A stretch of DNA of 5,845 nucleotides from Candidatus Hydrogenedentota bacterium. GTDB lineage: Bacteria; Hydrogenedentota; Hydrogenedentia; Hydrogenedentales; GCA-2746185. The notes below the pieces were generated by a model. The model had not been told where the DNA came from, did no database searches, and saw nothing but the letters and a program-made list of their open reading frames with translations. Location: the NCBI GenBank assembly GCA_030123645.1, contig JASJYE010000176.1:1-5845 (forward strand), read 5' to 3'. This document shows positions 5,519 to 5,845 of the stretch, piece by piece. Positions within the stretch are counted from its first letter, which is position 1; each line of letters begins with the position of its first letter. The translations under genes and the position numbers were made by a program.

Positions 5519-5735
5519 ATGTGGCACAGAGGTTGCTTTCATCGCATCCAAGATTTGACGAAAAAACTGCCAAAATCTTTGCCACTGTACCAATATGTGG
5601 CCTTTCCCAGAGATGATGCTCGACAGTGAGCTTCGTGAAGCGGGGCCTGCTTGGAGAGAAAGGGAGGTAAGCGTTCAGATCCATGGAGGGTCGCAAATAC
5701 GAATACGGGGCTTATCGCGGCAGGACGTAAGAAAC

Positions 5736-5803
5736 GGGACAGACACGTCTTCGCTCGTGCCTCGCTTCGCTTGCGTCTACTTTTGAAAGAGCCCAAAAGT
5801 CCC
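5736..5803. repeat. degenerate palindromic region near the right edge
   Basis: GGGAC (5736-5740) and GTCCC (5799-5803) could close a structure with AGAC/GTCT (5741-5744 with 5775-5778) inside. A CACG/CGTG hairpin (5744-5747 with 5756-5759) is an alternative that shares C5744. The stretch 5750-5775 repeats TTCGCT/CGCTT units. Part of it (AAACGGGACAG) recalls the arms of the menD palindrome, so it may be a decayed relative; that is speculative. Confidence 0.3.
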
Positions 5804-5809
5804 TTTTTT
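5779..5809 (+). terminator. possible intrinsic terminator
   Basis: ACTTTTG (5779-5785) pairs with CAAAAGT (5794-5800) around an 8-nt loop, followed by CCC and a run of six T (5804-5809). The stem is AT-rich and the T-run is 3 nt away, so it is weak. No plus-strand gene that it would serve is evident in the window. Confidence 0.3.
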
Positions 5810-5845
5810 GCTTAGCTTTCCGCGTATTGTGAGGGCGAGAACCCC

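Larger units (their letters stand above)
5350..5845. other. gene-free region with multiple palindromes
   Basis: No open frame here shows family motifs, a good start signal and sensible length together. The region holds the nested hairpin 5387-5430, a perfect palindrome and hairpin at 5486-5518, and a hairpin-rich tail with a T-run (5731-5809). From about 5520 to 5730 I see no convincing signal. The next gene may begin beyond the right edge. Confidence 0.6.

Noticed and set aside
5481..5696. 71-residue minus-strand open frame upstream of the asparaginase gene
   Set aside because: No start signal or family motif, and its C-terminus is encoded by the palindromes at 5486-5518.
5683..5730. 15-codon ORF with a purine-rich GGGAGG upstream
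   Set aside because: The spacing of about 15 nt is too long for a good ribosome binding site and nothing else supports it.
5595..5786. 63-residue plus-strand open frame
   Set aside because: No Shine-Dalgarno, no recognised motif, and its C-terminal half runs into the hairpin-rich tail.
1..5845. CRISPR array, toxin-antitoxin pair, transposase or defence genes
   Set aside because: No regularly spaced direct repeats and no such protein motifs were found on either strand.

Overview
This GC-rich window looks like a chromosomal piece of a menaquinone-making bacterium. It carries three co-directional genes of the o-succinylbenzoate (classical) menaquinone pathway, a convergent isoaspartyl peptidase/L-asparaginase gene, and intergenic DNA crowded with inverted repeats. 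No ribosomal or taxonomic marker is present. The use of GTG and TTG starts, the tight gene packing and the REP-like palindromes would fit a free-living environmental lineage (Planctomycetota or Hydrogenedentota-like genomes come to mind), but that is only a guess.

Layout: positions 1-117 hold a good sigma70-type promoter (TATAAT at 27-32) and the leader of ubiE/menG. ubiE (118-852), menF (855-2264, GTG start) and menD (2264-4081) follow with a 2-nt gap and a 1-nt overlap, so they are almost certainly one transcript. MenF makes isochorismate from chorismate. MenD adds the succinyl-semialdehyde unit from 2-oxoglutarate to give SEPHCHC. UbiE/MenG performs the last step, methylating demethylmenaquinone. 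The middle genes (menH, menC, menE, menB, menA) are not in the window, so the pathway is split here.

From 4082 to 4439 lies a gene-free convergent intergenic region. It holds an 81-bp element (4244-4324) that folds with almost no unpaired junction bases into a three-armed cloverleaf on an 11-bp closing stem. A tiny 8-codon ORF with a good ribosome binding site (4409-4435) follows. On the minus strand, 4440-5300 encodes an Ntn-hydrolase of the isoaspartyl peptidase/asparaginase family with all recognisable catalytic residues and a TTG start.

From 5301 to 5845 there is no convincing gene. This stretch holds the asparaginase promoter region, a nested hairpin element (5387-5430), further palindromes around 5486-5518, and a hairpin-rich tail with a T-run (5731-5809).

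The most unusual observation is a 60-bp palindromic element (2895-2954) sitting in frame inside menD. It encodes about 20 residues of the linker between the Pyr and central domains without breaking the reading frame. Together with the cloverleaf and the upstream hairpins, it suggests a genome colonised by small palindromic repeats, possibly non-autonomous mobile elements. I found no CRISPR array, tRNA, rRNA, transposase gene or obvious defence system.
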